A stretch of DNA of 64,000 nt from an uncultured Pelagibacteraceae bacterium (GTDB lineage: Bacteria; Pseudomonadota; Alphaproteobacteria; Pelagibacterales; Pelagibacteraceae): positions 44,066-108,065 of the forward strand of contig CACGOM010000002.1 of assembly GCA_902574705.1 (NCBI GenBank), in the 5' to 3' direction. Every line of letters starts with the position of its first letter. Within the stretch, counting starts at the first letter, position 1. Of the stretch, positions 1-9,105 are shown piece after piece. The notes below the pieces were generated by a model, which saw nothing but the letters and a program-made list of their open reading frames with translations, searched no databases and had not been told where the DNA came from. A program made the translations under genes and the position numbers.

Positions 1-116
1 GTATTATCTTCGTTCCTGCCTACTAAATGAATTTCTTTACCAGAAGCATTCAATTGTTCTGCTAAATTTGACCCTATTGAACCTGTGGCACCAACTACTA
101 AATATTTGTCTGACAT
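1..116 (-). CDS. SDR-family NAD(P)-binding oxidoreductase, N-terminal fragment running off the window
   Basis: Minus strand from ATG at 116 reads MSDKYLVVGATGSIGSNLAEQLNASGKEIHLVGRNEDN, a TGxxGxxG Rossmann start. Confidence 0.75.
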   Translation of the reverse strand, partial: MSDKYLVVGATGSIGSNLAEQLNASGKEIHLVGRNEDN

Positions 117-144
117 ATATTTTTTAAAAAGTTATATATAGGTA

Positions 145-1635
145 ATGAAATTATTTTTTCTACTTGGAAATCAACTTTTTTCTGAAAGATACTTAGAAAA
201 ATTCAGAAAAGACCATACCTTTTTTATGGCAGAAGATTACCAACTATGTACCTATGAAAAACACCATAAACAGAAAATACTCTTATTTCTTTCTGCTATG
301 AGGTCGCATGCAGATAAACTAAAGAAAAATAAGTTCAAAATTAAATATCTGTCAATTGAGGATAAGTCGTTCAAATCAGATTATATAGAAAAATTAAAAA
401 AAATCATAAAGACACAAAAAATTACAGAAGTATCAAGTTTTGAGATAGAAGATAAATTTTTTGAAAAAAAAATTTCACAATTTTTTAAAAAAGAAAAAAT
501 TAAATGGAATGTCATTCAAACTCCAATGTTTTTAAACTCAAGAGAAAATTTTAAAAAATATTTATCAAATTCAAAAAAACCTTTTATGGCTGTTTTTTAC
601 AAAGAAACTAGAAGAGAGCTAGATATTTTAATGAAAAAAGATGGGAATCCTGAGGGTGGAAAATGGAGTTTTGATGACGAAAATAGAAACAAACTTCCTA
701 AAAATATAACAATTCCAAAGTTTCCTAAAATAAACGAAACGACACATACTAAAAAACTCAAACCGATAATAGAGAAAGTTTTTAAAGATCATCCCGGAAA
801 TACAAAAGAATTCTGGTTTGCTACTGAATATGAAGATGTTGTTAAATTACTTAATTTTTTTATTAAAGAAAAATCAAATTTATTTGGTGATTATGAAGAT
901 GCAGTTGATCAGAAAGATAACATATTATTTCACAGTGCATTAAGTCCTTACATAAACCTAGGTTTAATTACACCTCAGTTTATAGTTCAAAAAGTTTTAG
1001 ATTTTCACAGAAAACATAAAATTAAATTAAATTCTTTAGAAGGATACATTCGTCAAGTTATCGGATGGAGAGAGTTTATGAGAGGAATTTATCAAAGTTT
1101 TTCCGATGAAATGGAAAATGGAAATTTTTTCAAACATAATCGAAAAATGAAAAAATCATGGTACGAAGGATCAACCGACCTTCCACCTTTAGATCATTCA
1201 ATAAAAAATGCCTTAAATTATGGGTGGTCACATCATATTGAAAGATTAATGATTTTATCAAACATAATGAATCTCTGTGAGATTAAACCAACCATTGTTT
1301 ACAAATGGTTTATGGAAATGTTCGTCGACTCCTCCGATTGGGTTATGGTACCAAATGTTTATGGCATGGGTTTATTTAGTGATGGTGGAATATTTGCAAC
1401 CAAACCCTATATTTGTGGATCAAGTTACTTCATGAAAATGATGGATTTTAAAAAAGGGGATTGGTGCAATACTATGGATGGATTATATTGGAGGTTTATT
1501 AATCGAAATAGAAATTTTTTTTTAAAAAATCCAAGACTTTCAATGATGGTAAGAATTTTTGATAAAATGAAACCTGATAGAAAAAAACTAATCTTATCTG
1601 AAGCTGAAAAATTTATTAAACAAAATACATTTTAG
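145..1635 (+). CDS. Cryptochrome/photolyase-related protein, FeS-BCP / prokaryotic (6-4) photolyase type (COG3046-like)
   Basis: 496 aa; GYIRQVIGWREFMRGIY, WFMEMFVDSSDWVMVPNVYGMGLFSDGG, and C-terminal cysteines (NLCEIKPT, YICGSSYF, WCNTMDGLYWRF) typical of the Fe-S photolyase family. Confidence 0.9.
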   Translation: MKLFFLLGNQLFSERYLEKFRKDHTFFMAEDYQLCTYEKHHKQKILLFLSAMRSHADKLKKNKFKIKYLSIEDKSFKSDYIEKLKKIIKTQKITEVSSFEIEDKFFEKKISQFFKKEKIKWNVIQTPMFLNSRENFKKYLSNSKKPFMAVFYKETRRELDILMKKDGNPEGGKWSFDDENRNKLPKNITIPKFPKINETTHTKKLKPIIEKVFKDHPGNTKEFWFATEYEDVVKLLNFFIKEKSNLFGDYEDAVDQKDNILFHSALSPYINLGLITPQFIVQKVLDFHRKHKIKLNSLEGYIRQVIGWREFMRGIYQSFSDEMENGNFFKHNRKMKKSWYEGSTDLPPLDHSIKNALNYGWSHHIERLMILSNIMNLCEIKPTIVYKWFMEMFVDSSDWVMVPNVYGMGLFSDGGIFATKPYICGSSYFMKMMDFKKGDWCNTMDGLYWRFINRNRNFFLKNPRLSMMVRIFDKMKPDRKKLILSEAEKFIKQNTF

Positions 1636-1766
1636 TGAAAAAACAAAATCTACCTTCAAAAATTTGTCCAGTTTGTAACAGACCTTTTGTATGGAGAAAA
1701 AAGTGGAAACTTAATTGGGATAAAGTTAAATATTGTTCAAATAAATGTTCGAGGAAAACTAAATAA
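1635..1766 (+). CDS. DUF2256-family small zinc-ribbon-like protein
   Basis: Not in supplied ORF track. GTG start overlaps the preceding stop; translates to (M)KKQNLPSKICPVCNRPFVWRKKWKLNWDKVKYCSNKCSRKTK, matching DUF2256 pattern CxxCxRPFxWRKKW...YCSxxC. Confidence 0.88.
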   Translation: MKKQNLPSKICPVCNRPFVWRKKWKLNWDKVKYCSNKCSRKTK

Positions 1767-1775
1767 TAAACTTCC

Positions 1776-2009
1776 TTAACAACAAGAGCAGCTTTTCTTT
1801 TTGTTTGTTCTTTTTTCTTCTATTTTGTTATCTTTTTGAATTTCTGTTTTATGGGCAATTTCTGCCTTAGCCGCTTCTTTATGTTTTAACATTTTATTCT
1901 CAATGTATTCATAAAGTGAATTGAATCCCAACTTTGAGGCCTTCTTTTCTTCATAATTTTTTCTGCCTTTTAAGTTTTCGATTATTTTAAGTACTTGTGG
2001 GTTATTCAT
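1776..2009 (-). CDS. Small hypothetical protein with C-terminal SCSCC motif
   Basis: 77 aa ORF, charged, ends KKKSCSCC. Confidence 0.55.
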   Translation of the reverse strand: MNNPQVLKIIENLKGRKNYEEKKASKLGFNSLYEYIENKMLKHKEAAKAEIAHKTEIQKDNKIEEKRTNKKKSCSCC

Positions 2010-2049
2010 ACTTACTTTATCTCACAATTTTAAAAATATTCAAATAATA

Positions 2050-3192
2050 TTAAAAGTACTCACTTATCAATTTTGGTATATATTTTTTAAAATTAAAAAA
2101 TCCTTTATTACAATATTTCCACGCATTCTGATCAAGATTTCGATAAAGAAATTCTAAATTGTTTATTCCTACAGAATTTAAAAAATCCAAATTTTCTCCA
2201 ACACAAGGGTACAAAAAATAACTATTTTTTATTGTTTTTACTTCACTTATATCAATGATATCACTTTCAATAGAATTTTCATTTAAACGTCTTTTTTGGT
2301 CTTGAATCAGAGTATTTTTAAAATTTAGTGAATTTTCACTTATTTGAATATTTCTATTTTTGTTTGTATTAGAAACTAAATAAATTTTTTTAAATTTTTG
2401 ACTTTTAAAATCGCTAAATTCAAATGATAAACTGTTATCAAAAATTACTAAATTTTTTTCTTCAAGATTTTTAGGATTATTAAAATTTTTATCAAGAGCT
2501 ATATGAGTTTTACCAGTTACGATCGGCAATGCTTTTTCGTTCAACTTGATGTTATTATATCTATTATCCGTAAATTTATTTATATTCCACTCGCTTGCTA
2601 AATAATGTTTGCCCTGTGTTTGTATTCCCGCAACCCACCTCCAACCTAGTGTATTCGAAGCTGCATCGCCATCATATAAATGCTTCATAAAAAATTCTGC
2701 TCCTAATTGCCATGGTAATTTTAATGTAAATATCCAGATACTAGCAAACCACATTCTTGTGTGGTTATGTAAATAATTAAAATTTTTTAGTTCGTTTACC
2801 CAATCATTGAAACATTCTATATTAGTATTACCATCAATAGCATCTAGATATTCTTTTTTTTGTTTGTATTCCTCTCCAATTTTTTTTAATTCTGATAAAA
2901 AATCTATCCATACATTCGGTCTTAACTCTAACCAACCTTTCCAGTAAGTTCTCCATAAAACTTCTTGAATAAACTTTTCATTCTTAATAAATGAAAATTT
3001 TTTTAATGATTTATCAATTAGTTCTAATTCATTAATAACTCCATGAGTAATATATGGTGATAGACAGGATACATTTGATCTTTTATTTGGGCCATAATCA
3101 AAGTTTCTTTGTTTAGAATAGTCAGAGAGATTATTTTTTATAAATTGATCTAGTCTCTCAATCGCCGAGGCTCTTGAAGCTATAAAATTCAT
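2050..3192 (-). CDS. FAD-binding photolyase-domain protein lacking the usual N-terminal antenna domain
   Basis: N-terminal half contains FAD-domain motifs (SCLSPYITHGVI, EVLWRTYWKGW, NYLHNHTRMWFASIWIFTLKLPWQLGAEFFMKHLYDGDAASNTLGWRWVAGIQTQGK); C-terminal ~150 aa is a separate alpha/beta-like region. Confidence 0.85.
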   Translation of the reverse strand: MNFIASRASAIERLDQFIKNNLSDYSKQRNFDYGPNKRSNVSCLSPYITHGVINELELIDKSLKKFSFIKNEKFIQEVLWRTYWKGWLELRPNVWIDFLSELKKIGEEYKQKKEYLDAIDGNTNIECFNDWVNELKNFNYLHNHTRMWFASIWIFTLKLPWQLGAEFFMKHLYDGDAASNTLGWRWVAGIQTQGKHYLASEWNINKFTDNRYNNIKLNEKALPIVTGKTHIALDKNFNNPKNLEEKNLVIFDNSLSFEFSDFKSQKFKKIYLVSNTNKNRNIQISENSLNFKNTLIQDQKRRLNENSIESDIIDISEVKTIKNSYFLYPCVGENLDFLNSVGINNLEFLYRNLDQNAWKYCNKGFFNFKKYIPKLISEYF

Positions 3193-3196
3193 AATG

Positions 3197-3577
3197 TTAT
3201 TTTGATTTTTTTTTCTTGAGTCCTAACTTGTCGCTATGCCTTAGTCTTAAAATTACAATTGCTGATGCAATTAAAACAATTGCAACTGCTTCATAAACCA
3301 GTGCAGAAGCATCCATTTCTTTCCCTTGTAATATTATAAATCGCGCCAGCGCAGTAATAGCTATTAGTAGAGGTAAAGTAATACTAATAGATTGTTGACT
3401 CCAAAAAACTCTTACCATTGCCATAACCTCTAAGTAAAGAAACATTAAAAGTAGGTCTGCTAAATTTACAGATTGCTCTAAGATCATCCTTTTTAACTCT
3501 ATTCCAACAGCGATGACCGTACTAATTAAAATAATGCTAAGTAAAATAAATTGTAAATTTTTTGTTATCTTGTCCAT
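3197..3577 (-). CDS. psiE: Phosphate-starvation-inducible PsiE-family membrane protein
   Basis: 126 aa, four hydrophobic segments, PsiE-like pattern (LLLMFLYLEVMAMVRVFW...ALARFIIL). Confidence 0.75.
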   Translation of the reverse strand: MDKITKNLQFILLSIILISTVIAVGIELKRMILEQSVNLADLLLMFLYLEVMAMVRVFWSQQSISITLPLLIAITALARFIILQGKEMDASALVYEAVAIVLIASAIVILRLRHSDKLGLKKKKSK

Positions 3578-4029
3578 TAATCACCTTTTGTAAACGGCAG
3601 CCATTTTTCAATTGCTGATTTTGCTGGTCCATCATATGGAATTGAATATGAATTAGTGTTAGTTAAAACCTCAACACCTTTAGAAAATACAAACATAAAT
3701 AAAATTACAAATACTATTACCATAATTTTAGATGGATCATAGTTCTTGGATTTAAATACACTCACTGAACTTTTTTCAGCTTTGTGGAATTGTTTGAAAG
3801 TGTAATAAACTGCAAAGATTAAACCAATGTGTGCAATAAATGTACCAGCCCAACCAAATGCGAACGTAGTGTAAGAAAAAATATACAAACTAAAGACTGT
3901 AGACCAAATAAAACTTAAAACTAATAAAATTTGTAATCTAACTGTTTTTGGCAAAGCTCTTAGATCGTTTCTACTATCATCAAATAGTATGTTTGCTGAA
4001 TCTTTTAACCAATTTTTAATACCTTCCAT
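3577..4029 (-). CDS. Hypothetical membrane protein
   Basis: 150 aa with ~3 hydrophobic segments; overlaps psiE by one base. Confidence 0.6.
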   Translation of the reverse strand: MEGIKNWLKDSANILFDDSRNDLRALPKTVRLQILLVLSFIWSTVFSLYIFSYTTFAFGWAGTFIAHIGLIFAVYYTFKQFHKAEKSSVSVFKSKNYDPSKIMVIVFVILFMFVFSKGVEVLTNTNSYSIPYDGPAKSAIEKWLPFTKGD

Positions 4030-4088
4030 ATTTTATGAATAATTTAAAAGTTGATTTATACAAATGACAAATTGTCCTCTTAAAAGCC

Positions 4089-5267
4089 TTATCTTAGCTT
4101 ATTTTTGTGAAAGTTAATAAATCTTTCAACATTTGATTTATTAAAAGTTTTATTTTCCTCAAAGGAAACCTTTTTCATTGAATAAGCCCCACTTTTTGTA
4201 ACTCGAGATTGAATACTAATATTACCTTTATAAAGTTTAAGTTTAACTGACCCATTTACTGTATTTCTTTTAAGGTCAACAATTTTTTGAAGTTTAATTC
4301 TTTCTTTAGAATACCAATATCCATTATAAATTAATTCTGCATATCTAGACATTATCAGATCTTTTTTATGCATTGTTTCTTTATCTAAAGTTACAGACTC
4401 AATCGCTCGATGAGCATTTAATAAAAGAGTTCCACCTGGTGTTTCATAAACTCCTCTTGATTTTATTCCAATAAATCTATTTTCAACTAAATCCACTCTT
4501 CCGATTCCATTTTTTCCAGCCAATTGATTTAATTTTTCTAGAAGTTTTGCTGGGGAAAGTTTTTTTCCATTTAATCCTATTGGATCACTATTTTTAAAAT
4601 TTATTGTTACATACATTGGTTTATTTGGAGCTTTTTCAGGTGAAGTAGTTCTTTGAAAAATAAATTCAGGTGCAGAATTTTTTGGATTTTCTAAAACTTT
4701 ACCCTCAGTAGAAGTATGAAATAAATTATCATCTACAGAAAAAGGTGGCGCTCCTTTCTTATCTTTTGGAATTGGTATGCCATGTTTTTTTGCATACTTA
4801 ATTAAATCAGTTCTTGATTTTAATTTCCAAATTCTCCAAGGGGCAATAACTTTAATTTTTGGTCCAAAATAATGATAACCTAACTCAAATCTAACTTGAT
4901 CATTCCCTTTTCCTGTCGATCCATGTGATACTGCAAATGCTTTGTATTTTTTTGCAACTTTAATTTGATCTTTTGCAATTAAAGGTCTAGCTATTGAAGT
5001 TCCTAACAGGTAAAAACCTTCATATATTGCGTGACCTCTAATCATCGGAAAAACATAATCTTTGACGAATGTGTTTTTTAAATCATTAATAATTATTTTT
5101 TTGACACCAAGTTTTTTAGCGTTCCTAATAATTTTTTTTTTATCTAATTCTTGGCCTACATCAGATGTATAGGCAATTACTTCTGCATTATAATTTTCTT
5201 GTAACCACTTTAGTATAATAGAAGTATCCAAACCTCCTGAATAAGCGAGTACAATCTTTTTAGACAT
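4089..5267 (-). CDS. argG: Argininosuccinate synthase
   Basis: 392 aa; MSKKIVLAYSGGLDTSIILKWLQ, SHGSTGKGNDQVRFELG. Confidence 0.97.
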   Translation of the reverse strand: MSKKIVLAYSGGLDTSIILKWLQENYNAEVIAYTSDVGQELDKKKIIRNAKKLGVKKIIINDLKNTFVKDYVFPMIRGHAIYEGFYLLGTSIARPLIAKDQIKVAKKYKAFAVSHGSTGKGNDQVRFELGYHYFGPKIKVIAPWRIWKLKSRTDLIKYAKKHGIPIPKDKKGAPPFSVDDNLFHTSTEGKVLENPKNSAPEFIFQRTTSPEKAPNKPMYVTINFKNSDPIGLNGKKLSPAKLLEKLNQLAGKNGIGRVDLVENRFIGIKSRGVYETPGGTLLLNAHRAIESVTLDKETMHKKDLIMSRYAELIYNGYWYSKERIKLQKIVDLKRNTVNGSVKLKLYKGNISIQSRVTKSGAYSMKKVSFEENKTFNKSNVERFINFHKNKLR

Positions 5268-5271
5268 TTAT

Positions 5272-5781
5272 TTAAGAGCAATTTTTCTTTGCAGAATTAT
5301 ATGCTTTAGTAAAACCTAAAAGTGAATAGTGATCTATTGTTTGCGATCCAGATTTATTATAACCTGTCACCATAATTCTAGATCCTTTTTTTAAAGTTTT
5401 GATCATTTTTTTTTCAACTTTACTTTCAGATATCCATGCGAAATTCTCTTGAGCTATATCAAATTTATATTTAGATTTACCTGAGGTCGCAGTTATTGAA
5501 TTTTGATTATTGTATTCATAACCAGAAGTAATACTTACTTCATCAGAAACTTTGTCATTAGGTCTAAAGCTTACAAAAAGTCTTGCATCTCTCAAATTTT
5601 TCTTTGGAGCCTGTAAGACAGGTATGGATTGAGCAAAACAAACTTTTTTTTCACCATCAATAAAAATAATTGTCTCCCAATCTTTATATTTTCCAATTTT
5701 CTTAACCTCTTGTGAAAAAGCCGCTGAATTTAAGATCAAAGCTGAGATTAATATAAATATAGCTTTTTTAATTAAGGACAT
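5272..5781 (-). CDS. Invasion-associated locus B (IalB)-family secreted protein
   Basis: Signal peptide, then DWETIIFIDGEKKVCFAQS...VSFRPNDKVSDEVSITSGY pattern. Confidence 0.75.
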   Translation of the reverse strand: MSLIKKAIFILISALILNSAAFSQEVKKIGKYKDWETIIFIDGEKKVCFAQSIPVLQAPKKNLRDARLFVSFRPNDKVSDEVSITSGYEYNNQNSITATSGKSKYKFDIAQENFAWISESKVEKKMIKTLKKGSRIMVTGYNKSGSQTIDHYSLLGFTKAYNSAKKNCS

Positions 5782-6812
5782 GGGTTTGGATAAATTTTTT
5801 GTATTTCATTTAAGTCTTTTATAATTTCACTGCTAAGTTTTATATTTACACTTTCAATATTTTCTTTCAACTGTTCCGTTGTCGTTGCTCCTATTATTAC
5901 AGATGTCATAAAGGGTTGTATTTCACAAAACTTTAATGACATTTGAGTAAAATTTATGTCATATTTTTTTGCTATTTTGAAATATTCCTCAACAGCATTT
6001 TCCATATTTGGTTTTTGATATCTTGTCCAAAAGTCTCCATCACGATCAATTCTTGACCCTTTAGGCATAACCCCATTCCTGTATTTTCCTGTTAAATATC
6101 CAGAGGCTAATGGCGAATAAGCTAAGCATCCAATTTCATCTCTTATTGATATTTCAGCTAAACCAACCTCATAACTTCTATTAAGTAGATTATAAGGATT
6201 TTGTATGGACATCATTCTTGGCAAATTAAGTTCTTTCGAAAGTTGCAGAAATTTACTTGCTCCCCATGGTGTTTCATTTGATAGACCTATATAACGTATT
6301 TTTCCTGATTTAATATATTTTTGTAGTTCTATTAAAACATCTTCAATTTTATTCCACTCATCTTCATTATCATTATGCTGATAACCTAGTCTACCAAACA
6401 TATTAACATTTCTTTCTGGCCAGTGAAGTTGATACAAATCTATATAATCTGTTTTTAACCTTCTAAGACTCCCATTCAAAGCTTCTTCAAGATTTTTTCC
6501 TACAAAACTATTCTCACCATTTCGCAAATACTCTCTTGCAGGTCCCGCAACTTTTGTTGCAAGAACTACTTTGTCTCTTTTTCTTGTTTTTTGAAACCAG
6601 TTTCCAATTATAATCTCCGTATGCCCAAAAGTTTCAGCCTTTGGTGGTACCGAATATAACTCTGCAGTATCCCAGAAATTAACTCCATGATCTAAAGCTA
6701 GATCCATTTGCTCGCATCCTTCAATCTCCGAATTTTGCTCACCCCATGTCATAGTACCGAGACAAATTGTGCTTACTTTTAAGTTAGTGTTGCCTAAATT
6801 CTTATAATTCAT
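5772..6812 (-). CDS. Aldo/keto reductase (Tas-like)
   Basis: 346 aa; LGTMTWGEQN, FWDTAELYSVPP, YIDLYQLHWPER. Confidence 0.92.
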   Translation of the reverse strand: MNYKNLGNTNLKVSTICLGTMTWGEQNSEIEGCEQMDLALDHGVNFWDTAELYSVPPKAETFGHTEIIIGNWFQKTRKRDKVVLATKVAGPAREYLRNGENSFVGKNLEEALNGSLRRLKTDYIDLYQLHWPERNVNMFGRLGYQHNDNEDEWNKIEDVLIELQKYIKSGKIRYIGLSNETPWGASKFLQLSKELNLPRMMSIQNPYNLLNRSYEVGLAEISIRDEIGCLAYSPLASGYLTGKYRNGVMPKGSRIDRDGDFWTRYQKPNMENAVEEYFKIAKKYDINFTQMSLKFCEIQPFMTSVIIGATTTEQLKENIESVNIKLSSEIIKDLNEIQKIYPNPCP

Positions 6813-6882
6813 AATTTTTAAGTATTAATTATTTATCTTTTGACAGCTTGAAAATAAACTAAAATATTATTATATAAGGCTA

Positions 6883-7650
6883 ATGGAATTTAATAGAGAA
6901 AATATTCTAAATAAATCATCGACTGTAAAAAAAGCAGTTGTCATGGATGAGGGCTTAAGAGCTTATATGCTAAAAGTTTATAATTATATGGCCTCTGGTG
7001 TTTTGTTGACAGGAGTTCTGGCGGCACTATTTTTTCAATTATCCGGTGGGTATAATATACAAGTCACTAGCCTTGGAATAACGGGTTTAAATTCATTTGG
7101 ATATGCAATCTTTGCGTCTCCGTTAAGATGGGTGGTTATGTTAGCACCACTTGCAATAGTTTTTTACATGAGTTTTGGAATAAATAAAATGAGTTCAGCG
7201 AAAGCACAGATTGTGTTTTGGATTTTTTCAGCATTAATGGGGATTTCATTATCATCAATTTTATTAGTTTATACCGGAGAGAGTATTGCCAGAGTATTTT
7301 TTATAACTTCGGCGACATTTGGCGCAATGAGTATTTATGGTTATACTACAAAGAGAGATCTTACAAAATTAGGATCATTTTTATTTATGGGCTTAATAGG
7401 AATTATAATAGCTTCGTTGGTAAATTTATTCTTACAGTCACCGAAAATGTATTTTGTAATATCAATTTTAGGTGTTTTAATTTTTGTTGGTTTAACAGCT
7501 TACGACACTCAAAAAATTAAAAATATGTATGTCTCATCTGATAGTGGTGAAGTAATGGGTAAAAAGGCTGTTATGGGCGCATTAACATTATACTTAGATT
7601 TTATAAATTTATTTATAATGTTGTTGAGATTATTTGGTCAAAGAAGATAA
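6883..7650 (+). CDS. Bax inhibitor-1/YccA family membrane protein
   Basis: 255 aa, 7 hydrophobic segments, conserved AYDTQKIK and LYLDFINLFIMLLRLFG ending. Confidence 0.93.
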   Translation: MEFNRENILNKSSTVKKAVVMDEGLRAYMLKVYNYMASGVLLTGVLAALFFQLSGGYNIQVTSLGITGLNSFGYAIFASPLRWVVMLAPLAIVFYMSFGINKMSSAKAQIVFWIFSALMGISLSSILLVYTGESIARVFFITSATFGAMSIYGYTTKRDLTKLGSFLFMGLIGIIIASLVNLFLQSPKMYFVISILGVLIFVGLTAYDTQKIKNMYVSSDSGEVMGKKAVMGALTLYLDFINLFIMLLRLFGQRR

Positions 7651-7652
7651 GT

Positions 7653-7991
7653 CTAAAGTTTCTTCCAGTTAATATTTTTAAGCAATTCTTTTAAAAGGTA
7701 TGAATTTTTTACAATTCTTCCCTTTGTATCTGTTATGGAGTATTTAAGATTTTTGTTAACTGGCTTGAATGTTTTACAAATATTATAGACGGCGTTTTCT
7801 GATGAATTTTTAAAAACACTAAAAGCAACCTGTTTGCCTGATATTTTTAAACCATAATCTTTCCAAGAACCATTTGATACCATCTTGGCATATAAATCTA
7901 AAATTACTTTAAGCTCGTCTTTTTCAAAAAAATATTTTTGGTTTTCATTTGATTGTGAATTATTAATTACTAATTTTAAGTGCTTATTCAT
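7653..7991 (-). CDS. DUF2794-family protein
   Basis: 112 aa; FEKDELKVILDLYAKMVSNGSWKDYGL...VAFSVFKNSSE resembles alphaproteobacterial DUF2794. Confidence 0.75.
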   Translation of the reverse strand: MNKHLKLVINNSQSNENQKYFFEKDELKVILDLYAKMVSNGSWKDYGLKISGKQVAFSVFKNSSENAVYNICKTFKPVNKNLKYSITDTKGRIVKNSYLLKELLKNINWKKL

Positions 7992-8535
7992 TTGTTTTAT
8001 ATTTATTAATCAATTTAATTTGAAAAGCAGTAAATATAAACGTAATGGGCAAAAGTCCCCAAACTTTAAAATTTACCCAAAATTCCTCTGATTGAGTGCG
8101 CCATACAATTTCATTTAATAATGCTAATGAAAAGAAAAAGTACATCCATCTAATATTTAAAATTTTCCAACCCTCTTCATTTAGGCTTAAAGCATTACCA
8201 AGTATTTTTTTTAGTATTGGTTCATTCGTAAAATATTTTCCAAATAAAAGCGCTAAGCCAAATAGAATATTGATTATTGTTGGCTTGATATAAATAAAAA
8301 CTGGATTATCAAAGTATATTGTTAGTCCTCCGAAGAATGTTATTAATAAACCGCCTAACAAAGGAATCATTGGAACTCTTTTTTCTAAAAACCAAACTAA
8401 AATAACCGCAAGTATCGTTGCTATTATAAATGGAATTAATGCAACCTTGATATCTTTCCCACTACTATAATATATGTATAAAAATAGCGCTAGAGGACCA
8501 AAGTCTGTGACAAATTTTACAAAAGATTTATTCAC
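7984..8535 (-). CDS. yciB: Septation protein A / YciB-family inner-membrane protein
   Basis: 183 aa; FVTDFGPLALFLYIYY, LNEEGWKILNIRWMYFFFSLALLNEIVWR, FWVNFKVWGLLPITFIFTAFQ. Confidence 0.93.
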   Translation of the reverse strand: MNKSFVKFVTDFGPLALFLYIYYSSGKDIKVALIPFIIATILAVILVWFLEKRVPMIPLLGGLLITFFGGLTIYFDNPVFIYIKPTIINILFGLALLFGKYFTNEPILKKILGNALSLNEEGWKILNIRWMYFFFSLALLNEIVWRTQSEEFWVNFKVWGLLPITFIFTAFQIKLINKYKTNE

Positions 8536-8613
8536 TGTGTATTTATTAACAGATTAACAAATCATTAAAATTTTTTCTATTGATTTTTTTTTTCAAATAC
8601 CCATACTATTAAT

Positions 8614-8934
8614 GTGCCAATTCAAAAAGCAAAATTTTCAATCGGTGATGTTGTAAAACATAGACACTTCGATTTTAGGGGTGTTATATATGATGTTGAT
8701 TTTGAATTTAATAATTCTGAAGAGTGGTACCAATCAATACCCAAAAATGTAAGACCAAGAAAAGATCAACCATTCTACCACTTACTTGCCGAAAATGAGG
8801 AAATTACATATGAGGCATATGTTTCAGAGCAAAATTTATTATCTGATGACTCTGGGGAGCCAATTAAGCATCCTTTAATAAATGAGATTTTTAGCGGAAA
8901 AAAAGGGTCTAGTTATTTTAAGCCCTCAAATTAA
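8614..8934 (+). CDS. hspQ: Heat shock protein HspQ (hemimethylated-DNA-binding YccV-like)
   Basis: GTG start; FSIGDVVKHRHFDFRGVIYDVDFEF...QPFYHLLAENEEITYEAYVSEQNL. Confidence 0.93.
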   Translation: MPIQKAKFSIGDVVKHRHFDFRGVIYDVDFEFNNSEEWYQSIPKNVRPRKDQPFYHLLAENEEITYEAYVSEQNLLSDDSGEPIKHPLINEIFSGKKGSSYFKPSN

Positions 8935-9005
8935 TTAATTAGCCAACATTTAAACACATTTAACCCCAAACAAAGACAAACATTAATAATACATATAATG
9001 AATAT

Positions 9006-9062
9006 CTTTGATCAGGAGTTCAAACATTCCCTATTTATCTCCCTCAGAGCTCTTGATCAAAG
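9006..9062 (+). promoter_or_regulatory. 16-bp stem-loop in ccmC leader
   Basis: 9006-9021 (ctttgatcaggagttc) pairs with 9047-9062 (gagctcttgatcaaag): 16 contiguous pairs including two G-U as RNA, 25-nt loop. Confidence 0.6.
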
Positions 9063-9105
9063 TGATTTAAAATATAATTTTCACAAAATATGTTATAAAA
9101 AAAAT

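Noticed and set aside
4072-4086. GACAAATTGTC near-palindrome between two minus-strand genes, resembling the 54463 repeat core
   Set aside because: Different spacing and imperfect; insufficient to claim a shared regulon
7218-7520. 100-aa + ORF overlapping the Bax inhibitor gene
   Set aside because: Out-of-frame alternative ORF within a well-supported gene
8998-9105. 36-residue N-terminal extension of CcmC
   Set aside because: Encodes the hairpin region and is not CcmC-like; internal ATG 9106 preferred, though not proven
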